From DAOTWP01 sp034435675 (GTDB lineage: Bacteria > Chloroflexota > Anaerolineae > Aggregatilineales > Phototrophicaceae): a DNA stretch of 18,636 nt. The stretch lies in NCBI GenBank assembly GCA_034435675.1, contig DAOTWP010000165.1, positions 1 through 18,636 of the forward strand. Reading direction: 5' to 3'. Numbering within the stretch: the stretch's first letter is position 1; the number at the start of each line of letters is the position of its first letter. This document shows, in pieces, positions 14,876 to 18,636 of this stretch. Under the pieces are notes generated by a model that saw only the letters and a program-made list of their open reading frames with translations, had not been told where the DNA came from and ran no database searches. Both the position numbers and the translations under genes were made by a program.

Positions 14876-15001
14876 CGCCCCCGGTGCTTGCGACACCAGA
14901 GGGTGCAATTACGTACTAAACCATGAGCGCTACATTCGTCGGAGCTTGCGGTCCCGGCGGTTGTTCACTGCTATCAAGGATACAGTCAAGGAGCAAGAGA
15001 A

Positions 15002-16078
15002 ATGCAGATTAGTGCAATCGTAGGCGGTATCGCCTTTTTGGGCTTTTTAGGCTTTCTGGGCGGGGTGGCGCTGGTCGTCATCAACGCCTCGCAGGGACGT
15101 CCGGTGCGCGGTGGTGTGCTGCTGGCGGTGATCGGCATCGTCGTCGGTGTCATCTTCAGCGTCGTCAGTTCCGGCATCGTCATTGTGGAACCGCAGCAGC
15201 GTGCGGTGGTGTTTAATGTCCTCAACGGTGAACTGCGTGAACCCCCGCTGGGACCCGGCACGCATGTGGTGGTGCCGATTGTCAATGAATACACCGTCTA
15301 CGATGTGTTCGAGCGCCAGTTTACCATGTCCGGCGAGTCACGCGGGGGTGATGATGAAGGTGCTGCGGTGGATGCGCGCACCAGCGACGGGCAGGAAGTC
15401 AGCCTGGATATTACGGTGCAGTATGCCATTGACCCGGCACAGGTGAATCTGGTGCATGTCCGCTGGCAGAATCGTTTTGAAGAGGGCTTTGTGCGCCCGG
15501 CAATCCGCAGTATTCTGCGCAATGAGGTGTCCCTGTATACCGCCGCCGCCTTGTACGGAGTGGTAGAGGTGGTTGAAGGCGAAGAAGACGTCCAGCAGGT
15601 GGGGGGACGCGCGGAACTGGAAAACAACACAGAAGCCAGGATGCGGGCGGCATTTGAGGAAGAAGGGCTGGTGCTGACTGCCCTGCGTATTCGCGGCATT
15701 AACTTCAGCGCTGACTTCGTTGCCTCCATTGAACGGCGTGTGGTCGCGGATCAGGATCGCCAGCGTGCCCAGACCGAAGCCGAAACGCGCCGCATCGAAG
15801 CGGAAGGGCGCGCCAGTGCAGAGATTGCGCAGGCAGACGGTGAACGGCAGGCGGCTATCCTGCGCGCGCAGGGTGAAGCTGAGGCACTGCGGCTGGTCAG
15901 CGAGCAAATCGCGGCGAACCCGAACCTGATTCCGTACCTGTATGTGACCAACCTGAGCGACAACGTCAGCATTGCGATTGTGCCGTCGAACACGCCGTTC
16001 CTGTTTGACCTGAACAGCTTCACGGCAAACGAGGACTTCACTCCGCCGCCGGTTTCGACACCGGAAGGCGGCAACTAA
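15002..16078 (+). CDS. SPFH/prohibitin-like membrane protein
   Basis: A 358-residue member of the stomatin/prohibitin/flotillin superfamily, which forms large ring or cage assemblies at the membrane and often associates with FtsH-type proteases or lipid microdomains. Two hydrophobic segments (about 5-27 and 37-60) are followed by the SPFH domain (about 58-250), starting VEPQQRAVVFNVLNGELREP and LGPGTHVVVPIVNEYTVYDV. It includes TSDGQEVSLDITVQYAIDP (127-145), the classic SPFH core. A long charged coiled coil (about 242-300) has an alternating EAE/AEGRA pattern, and the C-terminal tail (320-358) is Pro/Thr-rich. Extra acidic residues near 188-200 (EVVEGEEDVQQV) sit in the domain. The ATG is certain from the AAGGAG 8 nt upstream. 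It is a single-gene unit between two repeat-bearing gaps; no NfeD or FtsH partner is next to it. Confidence 0.92.
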   Translation: MQISAIVGGIAFLGFLGFLGGVALVVINASQGRPVRGGVLLAVIGIVVGVIFSVVSSGIVIVEPQQRAVVFNVLNGELREPPLGPGTHVVVPIVNEYTVYDVFERQFTMSGESRGGDDEGAAVDARTSDGQEVSLDITVQYAIDPAQVNLVHVRWQNRFEEGFVRPAIRSILRNEVSLYTAAALYGVVEVVEGEEDVQQVGGRAELENNTEARMRAAFEEEGLVLTALRIRGINFSADFVASIERRVVADQDRQRAQTEAETRRIEAEGRASAEIAQADGERQAAILRAQGEAEALRLVSEQIAANPNLIPYLYVTNLSDNVSIAIVPSNTPFLFDLNSFTANEDFTPPPVSTPEGGN

Positions 16079-16100
16079 CGATCTGTCTGAATATTCATGA

Positions 16101-16128
16101 TGGGGCGGGTCTCAGACCTGCCCCTACA
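16101..16128. repeat. GC-rich palindromic repeat, copy 2
   Basis: GGGGCGGGTCT (16102-16112) pairs with AGACCTGCCCC (16114-16124), then CTACA. It shares the GGGGCGGGTCT left arm and the GCCCCTACA right end with the repeat at 14444, but its left GTA is lost. It lies between the convergent SPFH and alpha/beta hydrolase genes, 22 bp after the SPFH stop, and may terminate either transcript. Confidence 0.75.
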
Positions 16129-16151
16129 AGGCAGGATTTTCAGACCGCCGC

Positions 16152-17018
16152 TTATCCCAACAGTGTCGCGTTGAAGAAGCCGATCACGCGCTCTTCATAG
16201 GTGCCGGGGGCAGCGCCATAACCGGCAGTATGCCCCACGTCCGGCACAACCCACAGGCTGCCGCGTGTCCCGGCAGTTTGGGCGAAGACCGCGTTAAAAT
16301 CCACTTCCTCTGCATTTCCGCCCGCCGCAATGAACAGATATGTGGTGCCGCTGGCGCTGGCAAGCGACTCGACCAGCGGCAGTGGACGTGCCTCCCCGGT
16401 CAGCACCCCGACAAAGAACGTGCGCACTGCCATCGTAAAATGGCGGATGACCGACTCGTTATAGGGCACTGCCATATATTCCTCGACCGTGCGGCAGGTC
16501 GCGCCGTCCGTGACGATTGCCCGGATTTCCGGGTAGGCAGACGCCGCGCCAAGCAGCACCTCGCCGCCGAGCGAAATCCCCAGCCCGCCGATAGCTTGGA
16601 TCTCGTCGCGCCCCAGCAGAAAGTCCACCGCCGCGCCGACATCGCGCGTGCCGTTCCAGCCCAACCGGTTAATCGCGCCTGCGCTGTCGCCATAGCCGCG
16701 CAGGTTGAACGCCAGCACGCCGTAACCGTTGTCGCGCAGCATCGCGGCATAGGGACGCACCGTATCGCGCCCGCCGCCTGCCCCATGGACGAGCAAAATC
16801 ACGGCACCGTTTTGCGGTGGCGCGTACCAGCCCGCCAGCGTAAGTCCGTCAGCGGTGGTCAGGCTCACGGCGCTGAAGCCTGCGGGCGGTTCCCCGCCAG
16901 GCTGCGTGTCCGGCAGCACGATGACGATGGCGTTTACACCCGGCAGCACGATATACAACACCAGCAGCACGAGAACAAGCAATCCCGCCAGCCATTTGAT
17001 AGTGCGTCTGGGTTTCAT
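16152..17018 (-). CDS. Membrane-anchored alpha/beta hydrolase
   Basis: The protein has 288 residues from the chosen start. A basic N-terminus (MKPRRTIKW) and one hydrophobic segment (about 9-35) act as a signal anchor, placing the catalytic domain outside the cytoplasmic membrane. The serine-hydrolase domain shows LLVHGAGGGRD (75-85, oxyanion region), FNLRGYGDSAG (104-114), the nucleophile elbow GLGISLGGE (Ser149) and VGHTAGYG (His263) near the end. The acid is probably within AEEVDFNAVF (236-245). The frame continues 47 codons upstream without conservation. The ATG at 17018 is preferred because GGGAAGG lies 9 nt before it and the helix then starts naturally; the ATG at 17027 would abut that site. 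Substrate unknown. It lies downstream of the ABC-F gene but 438 bp away, so it is probably separately expressed. Confidence 0.88.
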   Translation of the reverse strand: MKPRRTIKWLAGLLVLVLLVLYIVLPGVNAIVIVLPDTQPGGEPPAGFSAVSLTTADGLTLAGWYAPPQNGAVILLVHGAGGGRDTVRPYAAMLRDNGYGVLAFNLRGYGDSAGAINRLGWNGTRDVGAAVDFLLGRDEIQAIGGLGISLGGEVLLGAASAYPEIRAIVTDGATCRTVEEYMAVPYNESVIRHFTMAVRTFFVGVLTGEARPLPLVESLASASGTTYLFIAAGGNAEEVDFNAVFAQTAGTRGSLWVVPDVGHTAGYGAAPGTYEERVIGFFNATLLG

Positions 17019-17108
17019 CACAAGCATCCTTCCCTGCGAGTCCGGTAGTGTCGGCGTGGGGCTGCCCCGAACACTGCTTTGCTGGCTGAGTTTACGCCGG
17101 CGGTTCAA

Positions 17109-17155
17109 CACTGCCCGCCAACCCTGCTGGCGGCAGTGGTTTTGAGCCACTGCCG
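17109..17155 (-). promoter_or_regulatory. Mutually exclusive hairpins upstream of the hydrolase gene
   Basis: Three arms are present on the plus strand: A, CACTGCCCGCCA (17109-17120); B, TGGCGGCAGTGG (17128-17139); C, CCACTGCCG (17147-17155). B pairs with A over 11 bp with one bulged C, or with C over 9 perfect bp, but not with both. Outer TTTACGC (17091-17097) and GCGTAAA (17163-17169) could enclose the structure. It is 91-137 bp before the hydrolase start. This is switch-like geometry, but there is no U-tract; a decayed palindromic repeat is an equally possible reading. Confidence 0.4.
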
Positions 17156-17171
17156 GCAAACTGCGTAAAGT

Positions 17172-17456
17172 CAGTTACAGCAGCACAGTCCAGCATCGCG
17201 GCAGACCACGCGCATCAACGCTGATAGTAGCGCGCTGCGCAGCAGAGGCGCATCAGCCGGAAGGATTATTCGCGAAATGCAGCGAAACCATGTGCCGCAG
17301 GGCGGGGGCGGGTGCAGCCTCTACTGGCATGCCCCGACAAGCCCCCTTTGCGTCCTTCACACCACTGCGCTTCGCTTCCCTTGCCATCCCTCGTGATGAA
17401 CGTTCGCTCACTGGCACGCCTTTGCAGTTCAAGGCGGATAGGGCGGTTCGCGTGAT
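17172..17456. other. Non-coding gap without identifiable gene
   Basis: This stretch lies between the hydrolase upstream hairpins and the stop of the ABC-F gene. A minus-strand frame crosses it, but its translation is low-complexity Arg/Gly-rich with no known motif. A short dyad, GCGTGA-T-TCACGC (17450-17462), overlaps the ABC-F stop codon. I see no RNA gene or clear promoter. Confidence 0.5.
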
Positions 17457-18636
17457 TCACGCCTCGTCCAGCACCAGCAGGTCGCGCGTCAGTGCGCCGT
17501 CCGCGATGTGCCACGCCGTCGTAGCGAAGCGCTCCACAAAGTAGCGGTCATGCGCCACCGCCAGCACCGTGCCCGCAAAACTGCTCAGCGCCCGTTCAAA
17601 CTGCTCCCGCGAAGGCACATCCAGATGATTCAGCGGCTCGTCCAGCAGCAGCACGGTTGCGCCCTGCGCCACCAGCCGCGCCAGCATCAGCCGCGCGCGT
17701 TCGCCATAACTCAACTGCGCCACTGGCGTAAAGACCGCATCGCCGGCGAACAGGAACTGGTGCAGGAAGGTGCGCGCCTCCGTCAGCGTCATGCGTGCGG
17801 CGTCCAGCAGCGTGTCCAGCGGTGTGCTGTTCGCGTCCAGCGTGTCCTGCTCCTGCGCGAAGTAGCCCACGCGCATCCCCGCGCCCAGCCGCACGCGCCC
17901 GGCAAGCGGCGTGAGCTGCCCGGCGATGCTCTTGAGCAGCGTGCTTTTGCCGTGCCCATTCGGACCCATGATGGCGACGCGCTCACCCTGCATCGCAGCC
18001 AGCGTCAGATGCGCCAGAAGGGGTTTTTCGGGCGTGTAGCCGATACTCAGGTCTTCCAGCAGCAGGGCAGGGCGACGCACGCGCTCTACGTTTGAAAATT
18101 CCAACTTCATCGTCCATTGGCGTTCCGGCTTGTCCACACGCTCGTCCGACTCCAGATATTTGAGAAAGCGCGTCTCTTTTGCCTTCGCCTTCTGCGCCAC
18201 CAGCTTGGAACGCCCACGCCAGAAGTCGTTGACCGTGGTGTTCTCCGTCTTCAGCGCCTTATGTTTCATGCGCTCCACATCGCGGCGCAGTCGTTCGATC
18301 TCGACCTGCTGGTCACGCCAGGCTGACCATTGTTTGTGCAGCTCGTTTTCGACCGTGTCCATATACGCGCTGTAGCCGCCGTCAAACACGCGCGCGGTGT
18401 GTGCCCGCGCATCCAGCGCCACCGTGCGGTTGGCAACGCGATCCAGAAATGCGCGGTCATGGCTGACCAGCAGCACGCCGCCGTTAAAGCGTTGCAGCCA
18501 GTCTTCCAGCCATTCCAGCGCGCGCACGTCCAGATGGTTGGTTGGTTCATCCAGCAGCAAAAGTTGAGGATTGCCCAGCAGCAGCGCTGCCAGCATCAGC
18601 CGCGTCTTCTGCCCGCCGGATAAAGCGCCCACCGGC
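17457..18636 (-). CDS. ABC-F subfamily ATPase, 5' end outside window
   Basis: The C-terminal part (over 390 residues) of a duplicated-ATPase ABC-F protein, a soluble translation factor or ribosome-protection family without membrane domains. Counting from a GTG at 18632 that is internal to the gene, the first ATPase contributes LSGGQKTRLMLA (4-15), LLLLDEPTNHLD (24-35) and VSHDR (56-60); its Walker A lies beyond the window. A charged inter-domain linker (about 85-180) follows. The second ATPase is complete: GPNGHGKST (223-231), signature LSYGERARLMLA (307-318; Tyr replaces the usual second Gly), LLLDEPLNHLD (328-338) and AHDRYFVERF (360-369). The C-terminus ends soon after, with no extra domain. 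Housekeeping or antibiotic-resistance ABC-F types cannot be separated from this part. Confidence 0.94.
   Translation of the reverse strand, partial: PVGALSGGQKTRLMLAALLLGNPQLLLLDEPTNHLDVRALEWLEDWLQRFNGGVLLVSHDRAFLDRVANRTVALDARAHTARVFDGGYSAYMDTVENELHKQWSAWRDQQVEIERLRRDVERMKHKALKTENTTVNDFWRGRSKLVAQKAKAKETRFLKYLESDERVDKPERQWTMKLEFSNVERVRRPALLLEDLSIGYTPEKPLLAHLTLAAMQGERVAIMGPNGHGKSTLLKSIAGQLTPLAGRVRLGAGMRVGYFAQEQDTLDANSTPLDTLLDAARMTLTEARTFLHQFLFAGDAVFTPVAQLSYGERARLMLARLVAQGATVLLLDEPLNHLDVPSREQFERALSSFAGTVLAVAHDRYFVERFATTAWHIADGALTRDLLVLDEA

Noticed and set aside
16230..17048. 272-codon plus-strand frame opposite the alpha/beta hydrolase
   Set aside because: Antisense shadow with no domain; the minus strand carries the catalytic Ser and His motifs.
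17266..17514. 82-codon minus-strand frame between the hydrolase and ABC-F genes
   Set aside because: Overlaps the ABC-F 3' end in another frame, is Arg/Gly-rich and lacks motifs; left as non-coding.

Overview
The window reads as ordinary, gene-dense chromosomal DNA from a GC-rich bacterium. The architectures and codon style best fit a Chloroflexota (Anaerolineae-like) genome: SUMF1-domain protein with a short N-terminal lead-in, tsaE-tsaB-rimI followed by GT4 glycosyltransferases, a two-helix SPFH protein, and TAGGGGCGGGTCT-type palindromes in intergenic gaps. That assignment is inference from style; no rRNA or marker tree is available here. I see no tRNA, rRNA, CRISPR array, transposase, integrase or phage gene.

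Layout. (1) 7-3790, plus strand: a tightly packed unit of a membrane-anchored SGNH hydrolase, two polytopic membrane proteins with a weak ABC-2-permease-like loop motif, and a SUMF1/FGE-fold protein that lacks the usual cysteine pair. The first three genes overlap by 1 and 4 nt. (2) 3866-5065, minus: a PatB/MalY-type PLP C-S lyase. (3) 5233-6115, plus: a BmrR-like MerR regulator behind a textbook MerR promoter (19-bp spacer with a central dyad), with its ATG at about the predicted transcription start, so probably leaderless. (4) 6157-11488, minus: a run of tsaE, tsaB, rimI, two GT4 glycosyltransferases and, after an 88-bp gap, a protein made of two tandem Nudix domains, of which only the C-terminal one has an intact Nudix box.

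(5) 11489-11867 is a divergent intergenic region with a TATAAT promoter for tsaE and four copies of a TGTG-n-CATAAC motif near the following gene. (6) 11868-14402, plus: an orphan sensor histidine kinase (extracytoplasmic sensor, HAMP, GAF, HisKA, HATPase). (7) 14403-15001 is a 600-bp repeat-rich gap containing a GC palindrome, a 155-bp element with terminal inverted repeats and a nested perfect 20-bp palindrome, a third small palindrome, then a TATAAT box. (8) 15002-16078, plus: an SPFH/prohibitin-like membrane protein with a strong Shine-Dalgarno site, followed by a second copy of the GC palindrome. (9) 16152-17018, minus: a membrane-anchored alpha/beta hydrolase whose upstream DNA can form two mutually exclusive hairpins. 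(10) 17457-18636, minus: the C-terminal part of an ABC-F ATPase running off the window.

Functionally, the tsaEB-rimI block supplies tRNA t6A modification and ribosomal protein acetylation, while the linked glycosyltransferases point to glycolipid or cell-surface glycan assembly. The strongest candidates for something undescribed are the pseudo-Nudix/Nudix fusion, the SGNH-permease pair-SUMF1 cassette, the intergenic palindromic elements, the CATAAC motif cluster and the alternative hairpins at 17109-17155. None amounts to clear proof of a new system.
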